Shown piece after piece: positions 44,301-57,015 of a stretch of 64,000 nucleotides of DNA. The number at the start of each line of letters is the position of its first letter. The stretch's first letter is position 1. Origin of the DNA: Marchantia polymorpha subsp. ruderalis (taxonomy: Eukaryota; Streptophyta; Marchantiopsida; Marchantiales; Marchantiaceae). The notes below the pieces were generated by a model that saw only the letters and a list, made by a program, of their open reading frames with translations, was not told the origin of the DNA and made no database searches. A program made the translations under genes and the position numbers. The stretch covers positions 27,902,501-27,966,500 of the forward strand of contig AP031352.1 of assembly GCA_037833965.1 (NCBI GenBank), given 5' to 3'.

Positions 44301-47300
44301 GCCTTAGTCGCCGAGAAAGGCTCGTAACTAATTTCAAGTTTTCAAGGCTTTTTGCTGTACCTAAAATTATCTGGTGGATGCAGGGTCCTCTTCTTACAAA
44401 TTGTGTGAAGTCAAGGAACGTCTGTCTATATCTGTCGATCATTCCAACGTTTGAAAGTGCTCGATTTGGCAATCGTGGGTCGGTCTCGTAAAACCTGTTC
44501 TGAACTGTACTGTGGTATGGCCTTTAGATACTTGAAGGTTAAGAGCGACATTGCCATTGAGGATCTGGAAGACCTAACGTCAGTGGTTCTCAAGTTGATA
44601 CTGTGCTCATCTGACAGTCTCTACGTTCAGGTAAAACTTTGTCGTATATCATTTTTTCTTGTATTCATTGTTCTCAGATGATATTGAGATCTTCTTCTAA
44701 AAAAATTCGTTTCAACTGTCAATGAAGTCCATCAATGTCAATCAGTCAATCCTTCGAGTATTCTATAGCGTTGAACTTGTATTGGTGATAAAAAGACACA
44801 TTCTACGCATGTTCCTGTATTGGTGACGGATCAGATTGTAATCAACCGTCGATTACTTTACAGTACCGTTGGGGCAGTTGCTTGACGAGGATATTGAGAA
44901 AATTCCGTCATAAGCTTACATTGAATATTGAGTGGCGTCCACTGTATGAGTTACTCCTCAACGTACATTTTGAAAGGTACTCCGCTCTGTTGCAACGGCA
45001 CCTACATCTTCGTTTCTCTTTTTCTCTTTGGCCTTTTTATGTTCTGTATTGAAGAACTTCTTTATGGTATAGTTCATTTATTTGGCGACAGTTCCTGCTA
45101 ATTTGTGCTAGGAAAATAGTTTGGTGATTGCATTTCCATTCGTTTTATTTAAATTGCTGTTTTGGACTTACAGAATTTGCTGACGCCGTTTGTTTTGCTT
45201 TTGCAGGCGGCATTCATACGAGGGTTGGGTTCTGAAAAGAAATCATTTGACCACTATAACTCACCTGATTCGAAGTTGTCGAAGATTCTTTCCCCCAGGA
45301 TCTTCAGCAGAAATTTGGAATGAATTCAGGTGCGAGCGTTTTGTCTCAAATTGTCAATTTTAGTGGTCTACTTTGAATCACTTTCAAGTGCACCTCGGTT
45401 TTTGAATCGAAAGGGTGGCTACTCAATTCCGATTCATGAATGTCAGTGTTAGTTGTTTCCGGCAGTTTGGATGGCTGTTACTGCTAATACTCGACTGCCA
45501 CAATGAGCAGGAGTACGAAGCCTGAACTGTGGTTTTAAACGTAATGTATTGGATTATCCTTTGCTTTTTTTGCAGACCAGCACTGGAGCATATGTCACAC
45601 AATTCAGCCCTCGAAGCCGCGGGTTTTCTTTCTCTTTTCCTCCCTACTGCTCAGCATAAGCTAGAGAGGAAACCAAGTCTATTCAACAGGTACAGTTTCA
45701 AGTACTTTCATTGCTTTTTATACCGATTTCTTGAGTTAGAAACAATCACGGCTTCAAATTTCCGGCACTATGACTTTAATTTTACTTCCCTAAATATTGA
45801 GATATGCTTGCAGTGAGTGGGTGAAAGAGTGTATCGATTTTTGGGAGAAGTTGCCTTATTCCAACTATTGGAACATGCAATGGGGTTCATTACTGAGTCG
45901 CTGCATCAAGCATCAAGTAATAAAGACGTCAGAGTGGGAGCTGTTCTTGCCTTCAATGTTTATGCTCTTTTTGAGAACATTTGAGGTAGGTTATTGAACC
46001 GCTCTCCTCTTGCGAACCACTTGTACCTTAAGCAGCGAACTTGAGTATTGAAATTTTAGTTTGTCTGTGTAGTGGTGGGGACTTAAGTTCCAGAGGGGCA
46101 TCCGAGTATTCTAAGTTTTGAGCGTTAATACTTTCAATGTATGTGAACGTATTCTCCTTCTTATAGGTACCTGTGGGGAAGTCTAGTCAGTGGGCTCCAA
46201 TCTATCGAAGATTGCCTCGTGAAGTGGCAGCTGCATTCTATACCCTCTCGATGCCTTCCAGTCCGGATATTGTTGCCAGGTCTATTGTAAGTTAACCGAT
46301 TTCAGTCTACGAAATGATTATTTATGGTTTGGTTCTCTCATGTGATCCCGAACTACTCGGTTTTTCGCTAGTCGGTTGCTACTGTTGATTCTTCTCTACA
46401 ACAGATCTATCAAAGTATGAAGGGTTTTGCAATGTTACAGGTGTATATGATCATCCCTGGCGGGTCTACTCTTAGGCATTTGGAATGCCTAGTAGATTAC
46501 TTGGAGCAGTAAGTGGCCTATACTCTGTAGCTGCCTTCTTGTCGGTTTCCTGATTTTACCCGAAAAATATACTTATTTTTCTTTATCCTTTCGGCAGTAC
46601 CATTACACCAGGATCAATATTAAAGTGTCGTTTCTCATCCAGGTATTATCATCCGTCGAATGGAGGGTCGTGGACTACCTCCCTTGAAAGCTTCTTGCGG
46701 AATCTGGTGTTTTACTTCATGAAGCGCTTAGCTAGTGAACATCTGTACGTGTCTCCCATAAACTGGGCCTACACCTTACCACGTCGCGTTGGTTTTCTTC
46801 CGTTTTCCGGGGCGTGCATTTTTCACAGTTATTTCGTGGTTTTGTAGGTGTTTTTGTTCTCAATCTTCATTCTCCTTCTTACTCAATTAGATGCAGTGGT
46901 GTGCAGACTCAGAGTCAGGGATGAGGATGCAGTGGAATGCTCACATTTTCTGGGGCCTGAAGAAAGAGTGGCTTTCGTGAAAGTGGTCATGCGCTTAGTA
47001 GAAAGGGGGCAATATAGCAAGAATGTGTCTCTTGCAGCCTGTGCTGCCAACGTGGCAGCTCGACTGACTTACTTGGAACCATACGTAGTTCTCCCACTTA
47101 TTGTGTCTTGCTTCCAAATGGCCATGGACACTGTAAGTATATTCCTCAAGTTTTTTTATCCATGAGATGGTTAGGGGCTTTGTTAAAAGCATGTGGCACT
47201 ATTTCTTCAAAATTCCACCCCTCTGAAGTGGATATGTGCTTGTTTCTGATATCTTGCTCACTTCTTTCACAGATAACTGCGACGCATCAGTTAGAATCTT

Positions 47301-50300
47301 CATTGACAACTCTTGCTCTCGCGGCGCGAGCCCTGTTAATTGCATCTGCCGAAGAAAGTTCATCGATGGTATTTTCTGCTGAGATAGACACCGCAGTTGA
47401 TAAGGTCATGTCCGGCCTTGACGTTTCCCTGAAAGAATGTCGGAGTACCTTGGCTGTCGCAATGTTTACAACGCTGTTGGGACTCGACGCCAATGACCCA
47501 CCAAAGACCTTGGCAACCCTACAACTGTACTGCTCAGTTGTTTCGAGTGTAAGTTCCGACGTTAGGAAACCCATCAATTCCTCGTGTTAAAGTCAGCGCG
47601 TATGAACGTCTAAGCTGCTTGGATTTGCATTTGGATACGCGACTGATTTGAGAACATAGCAATAATGAATATCTCTCAAGTCTTCATCCCTTCACTTCCT
47701 CTGCAGATTACTGTCTTGGGAAGCAATGACTCCGGACCAGGTGGAACCCTCCCTATTGACTGGTCGGAGTGGGTAGGTAATTTCCTTGAACGTCTCTTCA
47801 CGCTCCTCGTCAATCTGGAACCAATCTCTCAATCTGCGTAAGTATATCTGCTCTTAGACCCGATTGAAGAAGATTCTCTCTCTGAAGTTGACACGACTTC
47901 TTGAATGGTGCTTCATTTCATTGTGTAATCTTAGTGTGTATTGTTGGAATGTTAGTGAGGTGGAGCCCGACCTTGGATTTCTGATGGAAGAAGGATCACA
48001 TTACTCATCTCTTCTGATGCTATTATTCCAGAAAGTAACGACTTCTGTCTATAACGAGGTTGACACTTTATTCCCGTACCCAACTGTACGACTGATATGA
48101 AACAGAATTTTTCTGCTTAATTCAGTGTTCCATCTTTTACTGTAGGATTGAGAAAGATACAGACTTCTGCTGTGGTATACAACCTGATATTTTTGATATT
48201 TTGTACACATCAGAAAGTGAATAAACGCTGATTGGATGTCATGTTGAAGCATCACTCGTTGTAGTTTGAGGAGCTAACAGTTACTTTGTATAACAGGCCC
48301 TCAAAAAGGTGGCTAAATTTGTTAACAGCAACATTCTCCCTGGAGCTGTTGACGAGATCGGAGCCCTCTGCTCTTGTGCATTGATCGGAAACCGTTCTCT
48401 GGCCCTTCCGCTGCTTTCTAAACCACTCATGAATTCCATCGTTTCTTCCCTTACCGAAACCCCGTGTACTGGCTTCAGTGCAAGCAGTAATAAGAAATCT
48501 TATGAGAATTTCAAGGTAAGCTTTCAAACCTATACTCAGGAGCTTGTTAATAATTGTTAATTTACATGATGCTGATCCACTTGTCTAGTTGATACTATCA
48601 TTGATACTAAATTACTGGGTGCGGGACGCCGGGCACGGACGTTGTTGGTCCAGGCGGGGCTTTCTCCAGCGCTTGAGATAACCTTATGCTATCAGTTAAA
48701 TGTTCTATCAATGTCTCTCTTGTACGGAGGAGCAGCATTAACGCAGTATAAGCATCTTCTATTGCAAGTGATAGGAGCTTCGTTTGATGCACCTAGCTCA
48801 AAGGTAAAGACTTAAGCTTCCATACTTACCTAGATCAATTCGGAGAACTTCTCATTTGCTCTCATTTCTTTATTTCTTTATTCTTTATTTTTTCTCATTT
48901 TCGTTTTATATGAACTCACTGGTATCGTTGCTTTATTGTATGCAGTTTCAGTTACTGTGTATTGAACTTCTTGTTTCAATCTTTTAGGTCGCTTCATCAT
49001 GGTAGTATAGCTCTCCGGACAGCAGTGCCACTTGCCAAATAGTGATTACATTGTCACCTGTGGAAGCTATATACAGTTTCTAACTGCTTTATTGTCATGC
49101 TTCTCGCTCAGGTGAATGAAGCAGGAAATCTTCTAGTGAGCTCCATTCTAGCAAGCTTGCTTCACTACTATCCAGAACATTTCTGCAGGTGTGTCATATT
49201 TGCCCAAGTTACACGTTTGAAAGGTTTCATACATACACCCAATGCAAGAAGCTTTTTTTGAATGTTTTCTGAAATGAGTGTGAATGTGATCCATATGGAT
49301 CACTTCTAGATCTGCAGGTCCTGTGCACGGTCTTGCACTTGCCCCACTCCATCTAATCCTCAGGTAGATCTTGAGCAATGCTCCTGAGGTCAGAACTCTC
49401 AATGAACCACTCACCACCATGAACCAAGCTTCAACTTGAATTCATCTAGATTGCTTTTACCACCCCCAGATCTCAGTGATCCAACAGCTCACAGGTGTGA
49501 TCGGTGTGGTCAGTCGGGGGAATGATCACTGGCAAGATTTTCTCTCTGACTTGATTGCTTTGCCGACTGAACAGCAGTATAAACAGGTTTCAGGTTCAGC
49601 TTTTAGCCTGCACGCATAAATTTGAAACCCTAACCGTAGAGGCTTCGGACTCCTTAGCCACAAATGTAAACCTAAAGGTAGATTACTAGATGTAATCTTC
49701 AATCCAGTTGCATTTTACAAGTAGCTTTCAGTGAATGAAATTGTACTATAAGTGGGCTACAGATGTGGTCTGACTCTGAGTTTAAATCACAACATTTACA
49801 TAAATGACAGTAAGAAACAGATTAGCATCCCTTTGGATATCTAATCTTTGGGAATTGTTTTGCAAGTTTCTAAGTTTGGACTGATGCCTCTTCACGCAGA
49901 TCAAATCCCAGCACAAAATCTCGTTTTGACATCGAGGAATGGTATAGTACGAGCGGAAGCGATGCTCCAGAAGAGGGAAGCGGTCCTACATGGCACATTA
50001 CAAACGCTGACGAGGTGGCATTCGTGGAGGAGATATTGAACCTGCACCTGAGGGATTCCCTAGCTGATCTGAGATCGATTGTCAATGATGCTGTCCGATC
50101 CAAGCCGTCTGGTAATTGATCTATCAAGCGTTTCTGTTGGTTTCTGTTGATAGTTATTCGGCTTTGTCAGGCTCTTATGTGCCAAAAAAACTCATTTCTT
50201 CATGAGATTAGTGAAGCTTATTTGTATTTTATTGACTATTTCAGGGCAGGAGCGGGAGCAATTACGGGTAATCGCTCTGCGCCTTGGAGGATGTCTGAAC

Positions 50301-53300
50301 GGAGTCGGTTCCTGCCTCCCCGATTTTGAGATTCCCCCAGACACAATCGACCATTCTCTTAGCAAGGGGATTGACTTGAAGTCCTTGAGTGTTGTTGGAG
50401 CGGAAGGCACGGTTGTTGGTTCTTCCAAGTTAAGAGAAGAGATTGCGGAAACACTGCACAAAACCTGCGAGTAAAAGTCCTACCTTTTGAGTTCTTTTTC
50501 TCTCGCCTGATTGAAGTACCTAGCTTCACATTTCCCACCGTTATAATGGCTCGTAGTTCTCGGGCTAACTTAGGCTAAACTTCGGATCGACTGAGGATGG
50601 TGATTGTTGGTGTACAGGTACATGCTAAAGGAGAGAGCCGATGATACGATTCTACTGAAGTTGCTTGTTGGGTTGTTGGACGTTACGGGCAATTATGGTA
50701 AGGCTCGCATAGAGTTCTCAATCCAATCATCCGCCGTCATTTGCTTTTGGCATTATGACTTTGGAGTCGGCAAGTGCTACATGAGGTTAACCTTTCCTTA
50801 TCTGCAGGATCAATGACTTACCAATCTTGGCTCCAAAGCTGTTCCTTATGGAACGCTGAGGATAAGACTCTCAGGGAACCCAAAATCAACCTCATCACAG
50901 GTGCAGACGCGACCAGCAGGAGAAGGTGACATGCTTATGCTTGAATCAGCCACACTTTGTGATAAAAAATATACAGCATATAATAGATTCGTCACTTATT
51001 GAGACTAGATTTTCTTCGTGGCTTTCTTTATAGTCCTTCGACTAGGCTTAGTGTCTCTTGCTGATAGGGTAGGTCGTGTAGTGAGGCTTTTTAATTTTGA
51101 TCTAAAGCAATCATGAATCGTTCGCATCTTTGATTTCACAGACCATGGTGGATGCTTGTTGAAAAGACCAATCTTCACAATTTCTTGCGAGCTTCACAAG
51201 CAGGATATCATCGTTACTACAGAGGGTTAAATGCACCATATCATTTGATTCTTTTATCCAAAGACCTTCTCAAACTCTCATTGCACAGCTACCGTGCTGT
51301 CCGGTTGTAAGAAACTTTTAACTTACATCAGCATGCACCGAGTACAGTGATTTCAAGTTCTTACTTATTCATGTTTCAATTGCTCTGTTCCACGTAGTAT
51401 TCATAATCGAAACAAATGTTTATTCTGCACCTTGGAATGTTAAATGTAGAGATGACGGCCAAAGACATATTCGTTTGTAATTCGAGTTCCATTGCACTAA
51501 ACATTCCAAGTAATTCTTTTGAGAGAAAAAATTGCATGGACTTGGAATGCTCTGTTTACTTTAGGCAAGTCATGAAGCTGCTGACTGGGTTGATGTCCTC
51601 GAATTTCGATTGGATCAATTGCAGAGTTGCCGTAAACAAGCTCGGGAGGATGCTAAAGCGCTATCCCTCATTAGTCAAAGAATGTATGCCGTTGTTGACA
51701 ACAAGCCTGCAAGATGTGCAAGCTAAAGAGGAAACTGCCTTGGGCGCTTGTAACGTTCTCAAGTCTCAACCAGTCATGAGACATCTTAGGCAGGTTGGTC
51801 CCTGTTTTGTATTGAGTGTTGCAATGCTTTAAGCTTCGTACCAAGGTACAGTCTCGGATGCCTCATAACAGTTAGACATTTACAGACCTGGTACTTGTAA
51901 CTGTATAATCAAAACAGTGTGTGTCAAATGCGTTTTGACACACACTGTGAAGCAGAGCTTTAGCAAGACTAGCAACAACTGCGAAGTCAGAGCTCTCGGA
52001 TTCAGCAAGATTTCTGTTACCATCCCACTTCTGAGTAATAGTTTCGTTTGGTCACTACCGGAGGAAAGTATCACTGGTTAACGGTACCTGAGTGCTCTCA
52101 TATATGGGTTTTGTACAGATTTGACTCTCAAGTGTGAGCCTGAGTCTCAAATCCAAAAGCTTGGCTAAAGGTGCCTGCTGGCCGCTAAGCCCTAAAGAAC
52201 TAGTATTTTCATCAAGTAATCAGCAATAAACACACTTTAGAATTTTCAGATATCAACCATTGTTGTGGACTGAAAGCTGACTTTGAGAATTTTCCCACCC
52301 GTTATTGGCTACATTTGAGAAGAAGCTGTCAAACAGTAAATACCTTATTTAGGCAGTAATTTATATAATTCTGACTTCTTGAGGACTTTTCACTTCAGGA
52401 TTGGAATGCTCTGGCTTCTTTCTTATTGGCGCTCCTTCGTAGGTGAGGTTCCTTGCTTCTTTAATAATGTTCGATGCAAGATCACTTTTTTCTGCTTTGG
52501 GATGTTAAGACATTCCACTGAACATATTATGTCTAGAGCAATATGCACTGGTTGATTGTCATATCGTGACTGATGATCTCCTGGATCTTGTTAACTCACC
52601 AGCTCTCATCACGAATCAGTCAAAGCTCAAAACGCCATTAATGAGGTTCTTGTCCTTACATCTTTGTTTTCATCTTTAATATGCTCTGTGTAGTGGAGGA
52701 CTTTGTGCAGTTGTATTCTGAAAGTAGAAAATGGTATAGTTGTGGAATCTTGTTGCATCTGTAACAGCGCAATACTGTTTCAAACCTGCATTCAATCGCC
52801 ATGCAGTTGTGAGGATATTTTTATATTTGCGCATGTGGCGTCTACCATTCTGATACATGGCTGTGTGCACGTTTGTCAATTTTGTTTTCAACTTTTTCAC
52901 ATATTTCGGTTTGACTTTTGTAAGTGTGGGCTTATATTTTCGTGAGCTCAAACTGACATTCTGTATGTTTTTTGTTTCAGCTTTTTCTCGTCTTCAACAT
53001 TCTGTATGGGGGAGTTCCCTTCAGCTCCTATGCAAAAGTAGGAGAAAGTTTACAAGACTTGTCATACAGTAAGATGATTACGCATATTCAAGACCAAGTT
53101 GTTCCTAGTGGTGGAGGAACAGTTCCTGTTCATTGGCGGTAAGGTTCCAAGTCGCCTTGACCAGTGAAGTATGCGTAGAAAGTAAGTAAGCAAGCAAGCA
53201 TTATAGAGTCGAAGTCGTAAGCCAGCAGTTTCCCTACATTGAGCACTGAAGTTGAGCAATGAATATATCCACAGGTACAACTTGATGGCCCATGGAATAC

Positions 53301-56300
53301 TTCTCTTTTTGGTACTGCCCCCTCCATCGGATGAACATTCTTTTTATGCGGGAAGCGTTTTAAAGTCAAGAGAGAACATTGCAGGTAAAAAATTTCGCGG
53401 TTGATTGTTTTCTAGTAAAGGGATGTTTTTACTTACGCTGCTACTGTCCTACACGAGGAAACGTGTTCATTCCTATTGGCGAGTTTATTTATATCAGAAT
53501 GAGAAGAATATTGGTTGGCATTTCATTGGCATTGACCTGTGACTATTCGGCTGCGTAGGTGGGTTCATGGCGAACCTTCAGAGTGAACTGCCAGCGCTCA
53601 GACCGTTGTCCGTGATTGCACTTCTTTTCCTCCTCCAAGCAACGTCATCGAAAGCTTTCTACGGCGAAAAACCGTCTTGGCTGAAGAATGGAAACGGCAC
53701 AGAATATGCTGTATCATTAAAAAGCGCAATCATATCCATTTTGCAACGGCAAGGTTTTGGGCAGAAAGTCATTACCAATTTGGCTGCCGACCATCACTAC
53801 TTTGAAGGTCAAAACTCCTATAATCCTCAGCAGATGTCGGATGTGGGATTAACTGCATTGATGCCCACCTTTATGCGTGATTGGCCTCGAACACTGACAT
53901 GGGATTCTAAGCTAGAAGGGGAGGCCTTCTTACCAACTTTTGCGAGACTATTTCAATATCTGCTACAAGAATGTGGGTCACCTGTTCTTGATGCCCTGCG
54001 AGTTCCCTTGGAGGACGCTTGCAATGACGTGGAGGAAAGGGGAAAACAGTGTATAGCTGCTGAGATTATGGCTGGTCTCCTACATTCAGATGTCGAAGGC
54101 ATTGTAGAAGCATGGGATGATTGGATGAAGCCTTTGCTTCACAAAGTCGTGTTGCAATCCACATTGGAATCAGCGGCTGAGTGGGCAGCCTGTGTACGTT
54201 TTGCGGTGGGTGGGGAGGGCAGAGATGGGCGGGAAGTTCCCAAGCTTCGATATAAGATCCTTGACTGTCTAGCAGAGCCACTGCCAGATCGGGCTTCAAC
54301 TAGCTTGCTTACGAAACGCCTCACTCTTCTTCGTGCAGCCGTCAGTGAATTACTGCCCATGTCAAGGCTAGACTGCGATGTCAAATTTCAAATTAGTCTT
54401 TTAGATGAAATCATGACATACATGTCGCACAGTGCACCTCAGGTAACTACACGGTCAATGGAAAGGGTCCCTCAATGTGTCAGTATTTGCATGCAGCACA
54501 AAGTTGGGGCCATCTTGATAAAACTCATTTGCTGGGTGTCGCTCTGTATCGTTTGCATCACAGACTGGAACGGAGAGGGAAATGAACTTGGTTCCGTTCT
54601 AATATACATGTGGGCACATGTGGTAACTGTAGGTTCGTCAAGGGGTGGGTCGGTTAATGTCTATCATTTGTGCCAACCTACAACTAGCAGCTGAATCAGG
54701 CTCACTATCTTCAACCGAGAAAGATGCTCCTCTATCGCCTACTGATTCGCCCATGTCTCCGGAAGTAACCGATGCGAATGGAGACTGCAAAATGCCATTG
54801 GACTGGAGGGCAGCACTAGTGAGTGGTGCACTGTCGGCTGCTGAAAAAATTCAAAGTGCAGGTGGGCCGGATCTTAGCGGCGATGCTTCTACTTTCGAAG
54901 GAGTATACAGTAAAGAAAGCAAAGAGGCGGTTCGGTGGATGGAAACGGTGAGGTCATTTGGTCACTTTGGATTTTATTCTAATGATTACTCATCTCTACG
55001 AAGTACTTTAGTGGTTCATTTTTAACCGGGTTTGTGTTATGATGGTTTTTACAGTTTTGTTTCACTTATTCAGGCGAGGGGAAACTTTTCTTCAAGCTCG
55101 GACAGGCAAAACCAGCGAAACAGTCCATCTGCTAGTTCTCTTGCGCAGAAAATATGCACGTCACGTTCTGATGCTGTGGACTTTCTTTGACAGGCTTTGC
55201 ACTTCGTTATCGCGAGTGTCAGATCAGGCAGTGGCCATGTGCTTTTGAGCGTCACAAGGGAGCTGCTACACCCGATTCTTTCTGTGCAGGTTTGCCATCT
55301 CTGCCTTCTATTGACCCTGCTACCCTCAATGGAGACAGGAAATTCCGGAAGCAATTAGATTTCCACATCGTTGTAATTGGATATTTCGTGTACCAAACCG
55401 TAAGATATGTTTGCCGATTATGTTTCTATACAGGAAACGTGGAATAAAGAGCTGGCAAAGTTGGCAAAGTCAGCTATGCATCTTCTACGATGGCAGCCGT
55501 TCGGAAGTGTACACTTAGGAACAACAATTGCCACTGCTCTAGCTGCTTCGACAGATAGTATATGGCACACGAGAGTAGCTGCTTTGAAGTTTATGCAGCC
55601 GGTGGTATACAGGTAAATATCTGTGGTTTCTATTCCTGTTTCATGTTTTACAGTTTGTTGGAGACTACAACTGAACTAATTTTGGGAGTTTCTGTTCTAC
55701 TCTTCACGGATTCACGTTCAGGCACACGTACATCATGTCGGATAGCGACATGAGAGCTTTGTGGGACCGTATAAGGGAGCTGCTATCAGATAATCAGCTG
55801 GAGGTACTTCAAATATGTAAATCATGTTCTCCTGTATGGTTTTTTTCTTCTTTTGCTAAGCTAAGGTCAATCCAGCAAAGCGGGTCGCTGAAGTCGATGA
55901 TCTAACTCACAGGTGAGGATATTGGCGGCAACGACATTGACCGGTATGATGAAAGGACCTGGAATCAGGTTTGCCGAAGAATTTAGAAACACCATACTTG
56001 AAAAAGCCTTGGTGCAACTCGGCCAAAGAACAAAAAACAGGTCGAAAACAGGAATTCTTTACCTTTTCAATGTTCTGCCAATTTGAGTCTTCTCACTAGG
56101 TAAAGTAAAATGACGTGGAAACAAACAATCAACCATAACCTGCTAGCCTGTGTTTCATTATCGGATCGACAGAAAGAAGTCTTCTGCAATCATCCATGCC
56201 TTTTTTTTAGCACAGTCCTCAAGTACATCATCTTGCCTCTACACACATGGGCATTCAATCGAGCATCACTAACTGTATGCGAATGAGTTGTAATCCGTGA

Positions 56301-57015
56301 ATGACGAATGCGAGCAGGTTAGTGTATTTGAACCACAAATACAACTACATCGAATACGTGAAGCTAATTTTATAACGTTGAGCTAACATCAGTGTACTTG
56401 ATTCACAGGAAGACCAAGACGAGAACGAATTGCGCTTTAGCCACCACTCATGGACTCGTGCTTGGCCTTGCTGCTTGCATATTATCTGTCCCTTACGACA
56501 TGCCTAGGTAAACCTTCTTAGAAGAAAAGTTTTAAGAGTTTGGATACACCTCAAACACTACCATATGTGTTGTGTCTATGTATCTGTGCTCAATGTTTGG
56601 CTCGACTCGTCTTGTTCAGAGGAATTTTTGTGTACTATATTAGCGTGTAAGCGTGCTGTGTCTAATTGACCACTGAGAGAATAACTGTTTGTGTCGAAAC
56701 AGATGGTTGCCAAACATGGTGATAGCTCTCGCTGGGTTTAGTCACGAGCCATGGCCCATCAAGGCCACTGTAACAAGGACTATAGCTGACTTCAGACGTA
56801 CACACATGGATACTTGGGACATTCAAAAGGAGGCCTTCAGTGAAGACCAATTAGAGGTTTGTTCGCTCTTCATACTCTAATTCTGTTCTTTATAGATGAG
56901 GTCAGTTTTTAAGCATTGAAAAGTCCCGTCCTGTGCACTACTTCTGATGCCCGTATCAATTTGTTCAACGCAGGTTCTCTCTGACCTTACATCATCTGCT
57001 TCTTATTTCGCGTAG
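41391..57015 (+). CDS. PA200: proteasome activator subunit 4 (PA200/Blm10 homologue)
   Basis: I model 35 GT-AG exons, 5,619 bp, 1,872 residues, close to the roughly 1,800 of plant PA200. Exons: 41391-41551, 44528-44630, 44864-44976, 45207-45329, 45576-45689, 45814-45985, 46167-46286, 46441-46508, 46643-46744, 46907-47132, 47273-47548, 47707-47837, 47956-48058, 48297-48515, 48654-48803, 49112-49188, 49900-50111, 50245-50470, 50618-50697, 50808-50925, 51142-51303, 51565-51793, 52399-52442, 52603-52645, 52981-53138, 53275-53384, 53559-54442, 54633-54947, 55194-55289, 55434-55612, 55722-55803, 55913-56040, 56409-56507, 56703-56856, 56974-57015. Blocks typical of plant PA200 include MNLHNKWLPPPVAE, YYHPSNGG, LLGLDANDPPKTLATLQL, SPALEITLCYQLNVLS, ILSVPYDMPRWLP and the end SSASYFA. 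PA200 caps the 20S proteasome and its C-terminus docks in the ring. HEAT-like helices fill the chain. An in-frame ATG at 41,277 would add 38 residues; the 41,391 start fits the family. The exon 9/10 junction is least certain. Confidence 0.93.
41552..44527 (+). other. PA200 intron 1, 2,976 bp
   Basis: GTCAGT...TTTAG joins Thr codon halves AC and A between VQWCSLIN and YLKVKSD, matching the conserved protein order. It is at least four times longer than any other intron of the gene (about 80-720 bp) and contains a 15-bp hairpin. Open frames inside it (for example 43,934-44,491) have no recognisable product. Confidence 0.8.
42022..42055. other. perfect 15-bp inverted repeat in PA200 intron 1
   Basis: AATGGAGGACTGTAC and its exact reverse complement flank a GTGA loop. 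Confidence 0.85.
51914..51948. other. perfect 15-bp inverted repeat in PA200 intron
   Basis: ACAGTGTGTGTCAAA and its exact reverse complement flank a 5-base loop (TGCGT) within the intron 51,794-52,398. Confidence 0.85.

Noticed and set aside
43934-44491. Open frame of 185 codons within PA200 intron 1
   Set aside because: No recognisable domain, and the conserved PA200 order requires splicing across it.
46848-46906. Upstream extension of PA200 exon 10 (VFLFSIFILLLTQL)
   Set aside because: It is a pyrimidine-rich tract typical of an acceptor region and would add a hydrophobic segment foreign to the family; a start at 46,907 keeps phase with exon 9.
48589-48653. Longer PA200 exon 15 starting at the TCTAG acceptor
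   Set aside because: That acceptor breaks phase with exon 14; GGTCCAG at 48,653 keeps it and begins at the conserved AGLSPALE block.
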